Shown here piece after piece: positions 11,239-20,507 of a stretch of DNA of 64,000 nt. The notes beneath the pieces were generated by a model. The model saw nothing but the letters and a program-made list of their open reading frames with translations. It made no database searches and was not told the DNA's origin. The DNA is from Pseudomonas crudilactis (GTDB lineage: Bacteria > Pseudomonadota > Gammaproteobacteria > Pseudomonadales > Pseudomonadaceae). Position 1 is the first letter of the stretch; each line of letters opens with the position of its first letter. Location of the stretch: positions 62,001-126,000 of the forward strand of contig NZ_WXVV01000007.1 of assembly GCF_013433315.1 (NCBI RefSeq), in the 5' to 3' direction. The translations under genes and the position numbers were made by a program.

Positions 11239-12528
11239 ATGGCTGACAAAAAAGCGCAGTTGATCATCGAGGGCGCAGCCCCCGTCGAGCTGCCCATTTT
11301 AACCGGCACCGTTGGTCCCGATGTTATTGATGTTCGGGGTCTGACGGCCACGGGCCGCTTCACTTTCGACCCGGGTTTCATGTCGACCGCCTCGTGCGAG
11401 TCGAAGATCACCTATATCGACGGCGACAACGGCATTCTGTTGCACCGCGGCTACCCGATCGAACAGCTGGCTGAAAAGTCGGACTACCTGGAAACCTGCT
11501 ACCTGCTGCTCAACGGCGAATTGCCGACCGCAGAACAGAAGGCCCAGTTCGTCAGCACCGTGAAAAACCACACCATGGTTCACGAGCAGCTGAAAACCTT
11601 CTTCAACGGTTTCCGTCGCGACGCCCATCCAATGGCCGTCATGTGCGGTGTAGTCGGCGCCCTCTCGGCCTTCTACCACGACTCCCTCGACATCAATAAC
11701 CCGCAGCATCGCGAAATCTCCGCGATCCGTCTGGTTGCCAAGATGCCGACCCTGGCAGCGATGGTTTACAAGTACTCCATGGGCCAACCCATGATGTACC
11801 CGCGCAACGACCTGACGTACGCGGAAAACTTCCTGCACATGATGTTCAACACCCCGTGCGAGATCAAACCGATCAGCCCGGTGCTCGCCAAGGCCATGGA
11901 CCGGATCTTCATCCTCCATGCCGACCACGAGCAGAACGCTTCGACCTCCACCGTGCGACTGGCCGGTTCTTCGGGTGCCAACCCGTTCGCCTGTATCGCC
12001 GCCGGTATCGCCGCACTGTGGGGCCCTGCCCACGGCGGCGCGAACGAAGCCGTTTTGACCATGCTTGACGAAATTGGCGATGTTTCGAACATCGACAAGT
12101 TCATCGCCAAGGCCAAGGACAAGAACGATCCGTTCAAACTGATGGGCTTCGGTCACCGCGTTTACAAGAACCGCGACCCTCGCGCGACTGTAATGAAGCA
12201 GACCTGCGACGAAGTACTGAAGGAACTGGGCATCAACAACGATCCGCAACTCGAACTGGCCATGCGCCTGGAAGAGATCGCGCTGACCGACCCGTACTTC
12301 ATCGAACGCTCGCTGTACCCGAACGTCGACTTCTACTCGGGGATCATCCTCAAGGCGATCGGTATTCCGACCAGTATGTTCACCGTGATTTTTGCGCTGG
12401 CACGTACTGTTGGCTGGATCTCCCACTGGAAAGAAATGCTCTCCAGCCCGTACAAGATTGGCCGTCCGCGCCAGCTGTACACTGGTTACGAGTCGCGTGA
12501 TATTTCCAAGCTGGAAGACCGTAAATAA
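11239..12528 (+). CDS. gltA: Citrate synthase
   Basis: Type II (hexameric, NADH-sensitive class) citrate synthase, condensing oxaloacetate and acetyl-CoA at the entry of the TCA cycle. The 429 residues match E. coli-type enzymes. The active-site segments [20 protein letters not shown] and [15 protein letters not shown] carry catalytic histidines, and the C-terminus [10 protein letters not shown] is conserved. An AGGAGG ribosome site lies six bases before the ATG. It is divergent from sdhC and followed by a terminator. Confidence 0.98.
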   Translation: MADKKAQLIIEGAAPVELPILTGTVGPDVIDVRGLTATGRFTFDPGFMSTASCESKITYIDGDNGILLHRGYPIEQLAEKSDYLETCYLLLNGELPTAEQKAQFVSTVKNHTMVHEQLKTFFNGFRRDAHPMAVMCGVVGALSAFYHDSLDINNPQHREISAIRLVAKMPTLAAMVYKYSMGQPMMYPRNDLTYAENFLHMMFNTPCEIKPISPVLAKAMDRIFILHADHEQNASTSTVRLAGSSGANPFACIAAGIAALWGPAHGGANEAVLTMLDEIGDVSNIDKFIAKAKDKNDPFKLMGFGHRVYKNRDPRATVMKQTCDEVLKELGINNDPQLELAMRLEEIALTDPYFIERSLYPNVDFYSGIILKAIGIPTSMFTVIFALARTVGWISHWKEMLSSPYKIGRPRQLYTGYESRDISKLEDRK

Positions 12529-12565
12529 GAGCTGTCTTGCGATAACGTCTTAATGTTGTACCGGG

Positions 12566-12597
12566 AACGGCCTCTATTTATATAGGGGCCGTTTTTG
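12566..12597 (+). terminator. Intrinsic terminator after gltA
   Basis: An AACGGCC arm pairs with GGCCGTT around a short AT-rich loop, followed by GTTTTTG. It lies 38 bases after the gltA stop. This is a clear rho-independent terminator. Confidence 0.85.
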
Positions 12598-12960
12598 TTT
12601 GTGTGGTCTCAGCGGCCTGTGGGCCGACTGGTTTTGGGTATTGGGTTTATATCCGTTTCTTCGGGTCCTGCCGCTGGCGGTTTCGCTCTTACAGCGACTC
12701 ACTTTTCCAAACGCCGAAAAGTAAGCAAAAGGCTTTGCCCCTGGCGTACGGCACTTCGCTGAGGCTCAGTGTTCCCTCGCTACGGTGTCCATCCGGGGGC
12801 ATCGCCTACGGTTTGCTTCGCTGCACCTCCTCTCGATGTATGCGGCTTCGCCGCACGGCGCTGCGCGCCTCCCCCCGGATGAACACCTACGCTCGGCCTG
12901 CCGAAAGGGGCAAAAGATCAGAAACCAAAGCCAAAGCAAGATCACAAGCCAGATCAAGAG

Positions 12961-12998
12961 CCCCTCACCCTAGCCCTCTCCCGGAGGGAGAGGGGACT
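12961..12998. repeat. CCCTCACCC/CCCTCTCCC repeat, copy A1
   Basis: Contains CCCTCACCCTAGCCCTCTCC followed by a GGAGGGAGAGGGG arm, so it forms its own hairpin. It is one half of an inverted pair with 13077-13109. Confidence 0.8.
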
Positions 12999-13076
12999 GA
13001 TTGAGGTGTTTGGGGGAGCTACGCCGACGTGCGATACCGCGTTGAACTCAGGTTTTGAAAAGCCCACAAATCGGCT

Positions 13077-13109
13077 CCCTCTCCCTCGGGAGAGGGCTGG
13101 GGTGAGGGG
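13077..13109. repeat. CCCTCACCC/CCCTCTCCC repeat, copy A2
   Basis: Inverted partner of 12961-12998, reading CCCTCTCCCTCGGGAGAGGG then CTGGGGTGAGGGG. The same element recurs as inverted pairs near 26.4 and 34.4 kb. Confidence 0.8.
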
Positions 13110-13512
13110 CAAATCCACCACAAATCCAAAGCCGACCACCCGCTCTTCACCACTCAATAGGCCGAGTGGCAGCTCGCCTGCTCTTGATCTTGATCCACCA
13201 GCGACGTCGGAAGGCTGAGTGGAGGGATTGATCCGGGCGTGGGAGCGCAGCGACCGTTTGGCGAAGCCAAACACAGCGAGAGGAGGTGCAGCGAAGCAAA
13301 CCGTAGGCGCTGCGCCCGGATCGATCCCGCAACGAAGGAACCACGAGCCCCAGCGAGCGGGCCGCACGTAGGAGCAAGCGTTTTTTGCTTACTTTTTTTG
13401 GCGTTTGAAAAAAAGTGAGTCGCCGTCAGGGCGAAACCCTAAGCCGCCGCTACCGCAGCAACGGATATGTACACGATCCACACAAAAAACACAGCCCGCC
13501 CGATAACCGCCC

Positions 13513-13544
13513 ACAAAAAATGCCCCGATCTCTCAACCGGGGCA
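13513..13544 (-). terminator. Intrinsic terminator after actP
   Basis: On the minus strand a TGCCCCG arm pairs with CGGGGCA, followed by TTTTTTG, starting about 33 bases after the actP stop. Confidence 0.8.
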
Positions 13545-13576
13545 TTCAGCAAAACACTCAAACAAGCATCAAGCGA

Positions 13577-15235
13577 TCAATGCGAAACCGCCCCACTCGC
13601 CCCCAACCCGGTCTGCGAACGCACAAACTGCGGGAAGAACAGCGCCCGCTCTTTATCCGCAGCCGCCGACTTATCAGTAATCGAGAAGAACCAGATCCCG
13701 ACAAAAGCAATGATCATCGAGAACAACGCCGGATACTCGTAAGGGAAGATCGCCTTCTCGTGATGCAGAATCTGCACCCAGATGGTCGGGCCAAGGATCA
13801 TCAAGCCAACCGCACTGACCAGCCCAAGCCAGCCGCCAATCATCGCACCACGAGTGGTCAGCTTCTTCCAGTACATCGAAAGCAGCAGTACCGGGAAGTT
13901 ACAGCTCGCCGCGATCGAGAACGCCAGGCCCACCATGAACGCAATGTTCTGGCTTTCGAACAGAATGCCCAAGCCAATCGCCAGCACTGCCAAGGCAATG
14001 GTGGTGATCTTCGAGACACGAATCTCGTCCTTCTCGTTCGCCTTGCCCTTCTTGATCACACTGGCATACAGGTCGTGAGAAACCGCCGAGGCACCGGCCA
14101 GCGTCAGGCCTGCCACAACCGCCAGAATGGTCGCGAACGCCACCGCCGAGATAAAGCCGAGGAAGATACTGCCACCGACCGCGTTGGCCAGGTGCACCGC
14201 CGCCATGTTGTTGCCGCCCAACAGCGCGCCAGCAGCATCTTTGAAGGCCGGGTTGGTGCTGACCAGCAGGATCGCGCCGAAGCCGATGATGAAGGTCAGG
14301 ATGTAGAAGTAGCCGATGAAGCCAGTGGCGTAGAGCACGCTCTTACGTGCTTCTTTTGCGTCACTTACGGTGAAGAAGCGCATCAGAATGTGTGGCAGGC
14401 CAGCGGTACCGAACATCAGCGCCAGACCCAGCGAGAAGGCCGAAATCGGATCCTTGACCAGACCGCCCGGGCTCATGATCGCTTCGCCTTTGGCGTGAAC
14501 CTTGATCGCCTCGGAGAACAGCGTGTTGAAGTCGAAGCCTACGTGCTTCATCACCATCAACGCCATGAACGAGGCACCGGACAGCAACAGCACAGCCTTG
14601 ATGATCTGTACCCAGGTGGTCGCCAGCATGCCGCCGAACAGCACGTACATGCACATCAGCACACCGACCAGAATCACCGCGACGTGGTAGTCCAGACCGA
14701 ACAACAGCTGGATCAACTTGCCGGCACCGACCATTTGCGCAATCAGGTAGAACGCCACCACCACCAGCGAGCCGCAGGCCGATAGGGTGCGGATCTGGGT
14801 TTGCCCGAGGCGGTAGGACGCCACGTCGGCAAAGGTGTATTTACCCAGGTTACGCAGACGCTCGGCGATCAGGAACAGGATGATCGGCCAGCCCACCAGG
14901 AAGCCGATCGAGTAGATCAGGCCATCGTAGCCGGAGGTGAACACCAGCGCGGAAATCCCCAGGAAGGACGCTGCCGACATGTAGTCACCGGCAATCGCCA
15001 GACCGTTCTGGAAACCGGTGATCTTGCCGCCGGCCGCATAGTAGTCGGCCGCCGAGTTGTTTTTCTTCGAGGCCCAGTAGGTGATGTACAACGTCGCGCC
15101 AACGAAGGCGACGAACATCAGGATCGCTGGAATGTTCAGTGGCTGTTTGGCCACTTCACCCGTCAACGCGTCAGCCGCCCAGACACTCGGCGCGAAAGCG
15201 GCAACACTCAATAAAGCCAGTAGACGCCGGATCAT
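13577..15235 (-). CDS. actP: Cation/acetate symporter
   Basis: Sodium:solute symporter family acetate permease. It has 552 residues with an N-terminal signal-like segment ([20 protein letters not shown]) and about 13 transmembrane helices. Family landmarks are [19 protein letters not shown], the [21 protein letters not shown] segment and [15 protein letters not shown]. The ATG overlaps the yjcH stop (ATGA), the usual yjcH-actP coupling. Here acs is not adjacent, unlike in enterobacteria. Confidence 0.96.
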   Translation of the reverse strand: MIRRLLALLSVAAFAPSVWAADALTGEVAKQPLNIPAILMFVAFVGATLYITYWASKKNNSAADYYAAGGKITGFQNGLAIAGDYMSAASFLGISALVFTSGYDGLIYSIGFLVGWPIILFLIAERLRNLGKYTFADVASYRLGQTQIRTLSACGSLVVVAFYLIAQMVGAGKLIQLLFGLDYHVAVILVGVLMCMYVLFGGMLATTWVQIIKAVLLLSGASFMALMVMKHVGFDFNTLFSEAIKVHAKGEAIMSPGGLVKDPISAFSLGLALMFGTAGLPHILMRFFTVSDAKEARKSVLYATGFIGYFYILTFIIGFGAILLVSTNPAFKDAAGALLGGNNMAAVHLANAVGGSIFLGFISAVAFATILAVVAGLTLAGASAVSHDLYASVIKKGKANEKDEIRVSKITTIALAVLAIGLGILFESQNIAFMVGLAFSIAASCNFPVLLLSMYWKKLTTRGAMIGGWLGLVSAVGLMILGPTIWVQILHHEKAIFPYEYPALFSMIIAFVGIWFFSITDKSAAADKERALFFPQFVRSQTGLGASGAVSH

Positions 15236-15543
15236 TGCTGAGCCTCCTTGAGAATCGCATTGTTCAGGTCGTCAAACTCGCCATTGGCGCGGCGCACGTA
15301 GATACCGGTGAGGATGAATGCCGAAAGAATCAGCCCGACACCGATCGGGATGCCCCAGGTAATGGATGATTCAGGACTGATCTTCGCGCCCAGAATATGC
15401 GGCCCGTATGCGATCAGCAGAATGAATGCGGAGTAAAGCCCGAGCATGATTGCCGAGAGAATCCAGGCGAATCGTTCCCTTTTCTGAACCAGCTCCTTGA
15501 ATCGGGGACTGTTTTGAATCGAGAGGTAAATGCTGTCGTTCAT
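15232..15543 (-). CDS. yjcH: DUF485 family membrane protein (YjcH-like)
   Basis: Small inner-membrane protein of 103 aa with two transmembrane helices (about 26-48 and 62-84), beginning [20 protein letters not shown]. The DUF485 family is co-encoded with actP. Its molecular role is not established; a helper role in acetate uptake is inferred from the four-base overlap with actP. I chose the ATG at 15543 because the upstream extension is not conserved in type. Confidence 0.92.
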   Translation of the reverse strand: MNDSIYLSIQNSPRFKELVQKRERFAWILSAIMLGLYSAFILLIAYGPHILGAKISPESSITWGIPIGVGLILSAFILTGIYVRRANGEFDDLNNAILKEAQQ

Positions 15544-15673
15544 TGTTTTTATCCTCGCAGCACAGATTATTGTTGGAACATAGCTAATGTATGCGGCTGC
15601 GGGAGCGGTAACAGACGACCTTAGTAGTAGAACGCCATGACACTTTTGCCAATTTCCGGTACACACAAAACAA

Positions 15674-15765
15674 CTGTAGGAGTGAGCCTGCTCGCGATGG
15701 CTTCGTATCAGTCGACATTTTCATCAACTGACAGGACGCTATCGCGAGCAGGCTCACTCCTACAG
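15674..15765. repeat. REP doublet (inverted pair)
   Basis: Left copy CTGTAGGAGTGAGCCTGCTC, right copy the inverse (TATCGCGAGCAGGCTCACTCC). The variant carries GAGTGAGCC instead of GAGCGAGCC. It lies between the yjcH and SBP genes, downstream of the SBP gene. Confidence 0.85.
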
Positions 15766-15784
15766 GGGTACAGCGGTGTGGTGG

Positions 15785-16636
15785 TTATTTGGTCCAGTCA
15801 GCCACGCGATCCGGGTGCTTGGCGACCCAATCTTTCGCCGCTGCGTCAGGCTTGGCACCGTCCTGAATCGCCAGCATGACTTCGCCGATTTCGTCTTTCG
15901 ACGCCCACTGGAAGTTCTTCAGGAACTTGGCCACTTCCGGTGCTTTGGTCGCCAGCTCTTTGCTGCCGATGCTGTTTACGGTTTCAGCCGCGCCATACAC
16001 GCCTTTCGGGTCGTCGAGGAAGCGCAGTTTCCACTTGGCGAACATCCAGTGCGGCACCCAACCGGTGACGGCGATGGATTCGTTTTTCTTCTCGGCACGG
16101 GTCAGCTCGGCAATCATGCCTGCGCCGGAACTGGCCTTGAGCGAGTACTTGTCGAGGCCATAATCCTTGATCGCCTGGTCGGTCTTGAGCATCACGCCTG
16201 AACCGGCGTCGATGCCGACGATGCGGTTTTTGAAGGTGTCATCGGTTTTCAGGTCTTCGATCGACTTGGCTTTCACATACTCCGGCACGATCAGGCCGAT
16301 TTTCGCATCCTTGAAGTTCGGGCCGTAATCGACGACCAGATCCTTGTTCTTCGTCCAGTATTCGCCGTGGGTCACGGGCAGCCAGGCCGAGAGCATGGCG
16401 TCGAGTTTGCCGGTGGCCACGCCCTGCCACATGATCCCGGTGGCGACGGCTTGCAGTTTCACGTCGTAGCCGAGTTTCTGCTTGATCACTTCGGCGGCCA
16501 CGTGGGTGGTCGCGACGCTGTCGGACCAGCCGTCAACGTAACCGATGTTCAGGGTCTGTTTTTCTGCACTGGCGAACGTGGAACTCATCGCAAGCACCAG
16601 AGCAGCACTTGCGCCTAAAAGTCGTCGCATCTTCAT
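15785..16636 (-). CDS. Glycine betaine/choline-type ABC substrate-binding protein (orphan)
   Basis: Periplasmic binding protein of the OpuAC family, 283 aa. It has a signal peptide (MKMRRLLGASAALVLAMSST, cleavage near ASA/EKQ) and then NIGYVDGWSDSVATTHVAAE. The binding-pocket segments are WQGVATGKLDAMLSAWLP and DAGSGVMLKTDQAI. I chose the ATG following GGGGAAG. No permease or ATPase gene is adjacent. Pseudomonads are known to use solitary quaternary-amine binding proteins (CaiX, BetX) with the Cbc core transporter; that this is one of them is inference. The exact ligand is unknown. Confidence 0.88.
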   Translation of the reverse strand: MKMRRLLGASAALVLAMSSTFASAEKQTLNIGYVDGWSDSVATTHVAAEVIKQKLGYDVKLQAVATGIMWQGVATGKLDAMLSAWLPVTHGEYWTKNKDLVVDYGPNFKDAKIGLIVPEYVKAKSIEDLKTDDTFKNRIVGIDAGSGVMLKTDQAIKDYGLDKYSLKASSGAGMIAELTRAEKKNESIAVTGWVPHWMFAKWKLRFLDDPKGVYGAAETVNSIGSKELATKAPEVAKFLKNFQWASKDEIGEVMLAIQDGAKPDAAAKDWVAKHPDRVADWTK

Positions 16637-16964
16637 CGTTACTTCCCCGAAATGCTGCGCCCGACGGATGACGGGCGGCGTCAACGTATTGTTATGGTGC
16701 ACGGCGCCCCCATCACGCCTGACCGCAAACTCGTTAGAACATCAGCGGAGTACTGACACTTCGATCATCGACCTGACGACAATAGCGACCTGCTCTGCCA
16801 GCGACCTCAAGACAACGAGAAACGACATCACAAGGCCATTAATGGCGTCTGGATATTTGACGCCAGACAATCCGCCCGAACTTTGCATGGGCAAATCATG
16901 CGAGCCACCAACCCCTCTATAAATGCAGGTAACATGCGTCGCTTTGCAGCCACTCGGCCTGACC

Positions 16965-18518
16965 ATGTCCGCGACTTCCCGCTTTCCCTTTCTGCCGTAT
17001 CTTTTCGCCTGCCTGCTTGGGCTGTTTGCCCTCGGGGGCTTCTGGTACGGCCTCGGCCAACCGGTGATCCTGCCGGACGCTGCGACCCCGACGCATAAAT
17101 TGCAGTGCGCTTCCTATACCCCATTCGATAAAGATCAGTCGCCGTTCGACGTGCCGTTCAAGCTGCGCCCGGAACGCATAGACGCCGACCTCGCATTGCT
17201 GGCGACTCGCTTTGAGTGCATTCGTACCTATTCGATGACGGGTCTGGAGGCGTTGCCGGATCTGGCGCGCAAACATGGCCTGAAATTGATGATCGGCGCT
17301 TGGGTCAACAGCAACCCGGTGGACACCGAGAAAGAAGTCGATCTGCTGATCAAATCGGCCAATGCCAACCCGGACGTGGTCAGCGCGGTGATCGTCGGCA
17401 ACGAAGCCTTGCTGCGCAAGGAAGTCACCGGCGCGCAACTGGCGAAGCTGATCAATAAGGTCAAAAGCCAGGTCAAGCAACCGGTGACGTACGCCGATGT
17501 CTGGGAGTTCTGGCTCAAGCATCCGGAAGTCGCGCCAGCGGTGGATTTCCTGACCATCCATTTGCTGCCGTACTGGGAAGATGATCCGTCGAACATCGAC
17601 GTCGCCCTGCAACACGTCGCGGATGTGCGCCAAGTGTTCGGCAATAAATTTGCGCCGAAAGACGTGATGATCGGCGAAACCGGCTGGCCGAGCGAAGGCC
17701 GCCAGCGTGAGACCGCCCTGCCGAGCCGGGTCAACGAGGCCAAGTTCATTCGTGGTTTTGTCGCAATGGCCGAGAAGGAAGGCTGGCATTACAACCTGAT
17801 CGAAGCGTTTGACCAGCCGTGGAAGCGCGGCAGCGAAGGTGCGGTTGGCGGTTATTGGGGCCTGTTCGATGCCGATCGTCAGGACAAAGGTGTGCTGGCC
17901 GGGCCGGTGACCAACGTGCCGTTCTGGAAGGAATGGCTGGCGGTCGGCGGGTTGATTTTCCTTGGCACACTGATCCTTGGCGGTCGCGCTCGTACGACAC
18001 GCTCGGCGCTGGTGTTGCCGCTACTGGGCGCCCTCGCCGCTTGTTCGATTGGCGCCTGGGGTGATCTGGCGCGGGTGACCACGCGGTTTGCCAGTGAGTG
18101 GCTGTGGGTCGGTTTGCTGACCGCGTTGAACCTGTTGGTGTTGGCGCATGCGGCGCTGACGCTGAGTGCTCGCACTGGCTGGCGTCAACGGGCGTTCAAT
18201 CTGCTGGAACGTCGCGCTGGCTGGCTGGTCGCGACGGCAGGTTTTGCCGCTGCGGTGATGATGCTCGAGATGGTCTTCGATCCGCGTTATCGCAGTTTTG
18301 CAAGCATGGCGTTTGTGCTGCCGGCGCTGGTTTATCTGTGCCGCCCGGTGAGCGTGCCGCGTCGCGAGATTGCGTTGTTGACGTTTATTGTCGGTGCGGG
18401 GATTGCACCGCAGTTGTATCAGGAAGGGTTGCAGAATCAGCAGGCGTGGGGGTGGGCGTTGGTGAGTGGCTTGATGGTCGCTGCTTTGTGGCGCTGCCTG
18501 CGTGTTCGCAGCTTCTGA
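16965..18518 (+). CDS. Membrane-bound GH17-family glycosyl hydrolase/glucanosyltransferase
   Basis: 517 aa with an N-terminal membrane anchor (about 9-30), a periplasmic GH17 (beta-1,3-glucanase clan) domain from about 45 to 300, and about six C-terminal transmembrane helices (320-510). The likely catalytic acid is E147 in VIVGNEALL and the nucleophile E238 in MIGETGWPSEG. GH17 domains with membrane tails in Proteobacteria are associated with beta-glucan remodelling; activity here is inferred. I chose the second ATG (MSATSRFPFL); an ATG 42 bases upstream also reads in frame, and neither has a clear ribosome site. The 328 bases between this gene and the divergent SBP gene hold no gene that I recognise. 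Confidence 0.85.
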   Translation: MSATSRFPFLPYLFACLLGLFALGGFWYGLGQPVILPDAATPTHKLQCASYTPFDKDQSPFDVPFKLRPERIDADLALLATRFECIRTYSMTGLEALPDLARKHGLKLMIGAWVNSNPVDTEKEVDLLIKSANANPDVVSAVIVGNEALLRKEVTGAQLAKLINKVKSQVKQPVTYADVWEFWLKHPEVAPAVDFLTIHLLPYWEDDPSNIDVALQHVADVRQVFGNKFAPKDVMIGETGWPSEGRQRETALPSRVNEAKFIRGFVAMAEKEGWHYNLIEAFDQPWKRGSEGAVGGYWGLFDADRQDKGVLAGPVTNVPFWKEWLAVGGLIFLGTLILGGRARTTRSALVLPLLGALAACSIGAWGDLARVTTRFASEWLWVGLLTALNLLVLAHAALTLSARTGWRQRAFNLLERRAGWLVATAGFAAAVMMLEMVFDPRYRSFASMAFVLPALVYLCRPVSVPRREIALLTFIVGAGIAPQLYQEGLQNQQAWGWALVSGLMVAALWRCLRVRSF

Positions 18519-18540
18519 TCTTCAGAGTGGCATCAGGCCT

Positions 18541-18608
18541 CTTCGCGAGCCTGCTCGCTCCCACAGGAGAATGCATTCCAAATGTGGGAGCGAGCTTGCT
18601 CGCGAAGA
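18541..18608. repeat. REP doublet (inverted pair)
   Basis: Inverse copy CTTCGCGAGCCTGCTCGCTC, then direct copy TGTGGGAGCGAGCTTGCTCG. The pair separates two convergent genes. Confidence 0.9.
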
Positions 18609-18615
18609 CTGACTG

Positions 18616-18984
18616 TCAGGCGCTACGGGACTCGCGGACCAGCCGCAAGCCGGCAATCACCAACGCAAACACCGCCAACGTGGTGTTGTACAACGCCAGT
18701 GCCGGCGCCCCAAACACCAGCGCCAACACCGCCAGCCACCACCCTGCCCGCCCGGGCACGACAAAACCGATCAGCGCCGCGCCGAGCGCCGTCCAGCCCA
18801 TTACCTTGAAGTGAATCATCAACCCAAGGTTGGAACGCACCTGGCATTCCCAGCGACTGGCCTCATCCACGCAGATACCGACCCACTGCCCGTCCTCCAT
18901 AAAGCCATAACGCGCGCCATAACTGGCAGCCAGCCACAACGGCAACAGAACAAGCAGCACAATCAAGGGCAAGCGGCGGGACAT
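18616..18984 (-). CDS. Small integral membrane protein, unknown function
   Basis: 122 aa. An N-terminal helix (about 4-22, MSRRLPLIVLLVLLPLWLAA) precedes a short polar loop with two cysteines (VGICVDEASRWECQV, possible disulfide in the periplasm), then two or three more hydrophobic helices. I chose the ATG with GGAG six bases upstream. No family recognised. It is a single gene, convergent with the GH17 gene. Confidence 0.75.
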   Translation of the reverse strand: MSRRLPLIVLLVLLPLWLAASYGARYGFMEDGQWVGICVDEASRWECQVRSNLGLMIHFKVMGWTALGAALIGFVVPGRAGWWLAVLALVFGAPALALYNTTLAVFALVIAGLRLVRESRSA

Positions 18985-19208
18985 GAAGCACTCCAATCAT
19001 GAGAAATCGGCGGCCAGCTTAATCTGCCGTCATGCATACGCAAGCGCTAACAACACTTAACTGTTCATTCAGACCGTGCAAAGTGTATCGTCCAGCTACT
19101 ATTACTCCGAATTCTGCCTGTTTGGTGCCGCAGCATGGCACTTTGGCGCAAACCCGGTGGTCATAGCCTGCGAACTTCATTCGGCACCTTCCTCTAAGGG
19201 ATCTAGTC

Positions 19209-20507
19209 ATGCTCCGTTCCTTGCGCTTCGCCGCGCTGTTCAGCGGCCTTATTTCGAGTGCGTCCGCACTGGCGGTGGATATCGACGCCGCCAGTTATGG
19301 CTATCCCCTGACCAATCCGTTCGAGGCGACCATTGCCACGACCCCGCCGGACTTGCGCCCGGAATTGCCGCTGGACGATGACATCAATCAGTCAGACCGC
19401 AGCGTCACTCTGCGTCCGGAGCGCGAATTCATCCTGCCGGACAATTTCTGGCCGGTGAAAAAGCTGACCTACCGCATCGCCGAACAGGACAAACCGGCGC
19501 CGCTGATATTCCTGATCGCCGGTACGGGTGCGCGCTACGACAGCACGCTCAACGAATACCTGAAAAAGCTCTACTACAAGGCTGGCTACCACGTCGTGCA
19601 ATTGTCCTCGCCGACCAGCTTCGACTTCATCAGCGCCGCTTCACGCTTCGCCACACCAGGGGTGACCAAGGAAGACGCTGAAGACATGTATCGGGTAATG
19701 CAGGCAGTACGTGCGCAAAACCCGAAGGTGCCAGTCACTGAGTACTACCTCACCGGCTATAGCCTCGGCGCCCTCGACGCCGCGTTCGTCGCTCACCTGG
19801 ATGAAACCCGTCGCAGCTTCAACTTCAAGAAAGTCCTGCTGCTCAACCCACCGGTCAACCTCTATACCTCGATCACCAACCTCGACAAGCTGGTCCAGAC
19901 CGAAGTCAAAGGCATCAACAACAGCACCACGTTCTATGAGCTGGTGCTGGCCAAGTTGACCCGCTACTTCCAGCAAAAAGGTTACATCGACCTGAACGAC
20001 GCGCTGCTCTACGACTTCCAGCAGTCCAAGCAGCACCTGAGCAACGAGCAGATGGCGATGCTGATCGGCACTTCGTTCCGCTTCTCGGCAGCCGACATTG
20101 CCTTTACCTCGGACCTGATCAACCGTCGCGGCCTGATCACCCCGCCGAAATTTCCGATCACCGAAGGCACCAGCCTCACGCCGTTCCTCAAGCGTGCGCT
20201 GCAATGCGACTTCGACTGCTACCTGACCGAGCAGGTTATCCCGATGTGGCGCGCGCGCACCGATGGCGGCAGCCTGCTGCAACTGATCGATCAGGTGAGC
20301 CTGTATGCGCTCAAGGATTACCTGCATGACAGCCCGAAAATCGCCGTGATGCACAACGCCGACGACGTGATCCTTGGTCCGGGCGACCTCGGTTTCCTGC
20401 GCAAGACCTTCGGTGATCGCCTGACTGTTTATCCACTGGGCGGCCATTGCGGCAACCTTAACTACCGCGTCAACAGCGACGCCATGCTGGAGTTCTTCCG
20501 TGGCTAA
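19209..20507 (+). CDS. Alpha/beta-hydrolase-like exported protein upstream of mlaA
   Basis: 432 aa with a signal peptide (MLRSLRFAALFSGLISSASA). The hydrolase fold shows an oxyanion-type LIFLIAGTGARYDS, the nucleophile elbow GYSLG (S185), a late acid region HNADDVILGPGD and a terminal GGHCGNLNY with the candidate catalytic His. The substrate is unknown. The last eight bases overlap the start of the MlaA-like gene, so the two are translationally coupled. A role in lipid or envelope metabolism is inferred from that coupling. Confidence 0.85.
   Translation: MLRSLRFAALFSGLISSASALAVDIDAASYGYPLTNPFEATIATTPPDLRPELPLDDDINQSDRSVTLRPEREFILPDNFWPVKKLTYRIAEQDKPAPLIFLIAGTGARYDSTLNEYLKKLYYKAGYHVVQLSSPTSFDFISAASRFATPGVTKEDAEDMYRVMQAVRAQNPKVPVTEYYLTGYSLGALDAAFVAHLDETRRSFNFKKVLLLNPPVNLYTSITNLDKLVQTEVKGINNSTTFYELVLAKLTRYFQQKGYIDLNDALLYDFQQSKQHLSNEQMAMLIGTSFRFSAADIAFTSDLINRRGLITPPKFPITEGTSLTPFLKRALQCDFDCYLTEQVIPMWRARTDGGSLLQLIDQVSLYALKDYLHDSPKIAVMHNADDVILGPGDLGFLRKTFGDRLTVYPLGGHCGNLNYRVNSDAMLEFFRG

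Larger units (their letters stand above)
12660..13451. repeat. Long inverted repeat, non-coding (two arms of about 220 bp)
   Basis: The left arm (about 12668-12895) and right arm (about 13220-13450) are inverted copies with many mismatches. Shared landmarks are GCGACTCAC near the outer ends, CAAACGCC and AGTAAGCAAAA, the strictly conserved CTACGGTTTGCTTCGCTGCA / CCTCCTCTC block, and a conserved GGCTTCGCC inner hairpin. The centre carries two inverted CCCTCACCC-type repeats. Open frames across it have no recognisable protein content. The whole 1 kb between gltA and actP appears to be repeat DNA. Confidence 0.75.

Noticed and set aside
12603..13377. Several open frames in the gltA-actP gap
   Set aside because: They lie in the arms of the inverted repeat and their low-complexity Arg/Ser-rich translations resemble no protein.
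15785..16636. A full betaine ABC operon at this place
   Set aside because: No permease or ATPase frame exists on either side; only the binding protein is present.
16742..16966. 74-codon minus-strand open frame upstream of the GH17 gene
   Set aside because: No ribosome site and no recognisable domain, and it overlaps the probable control region.
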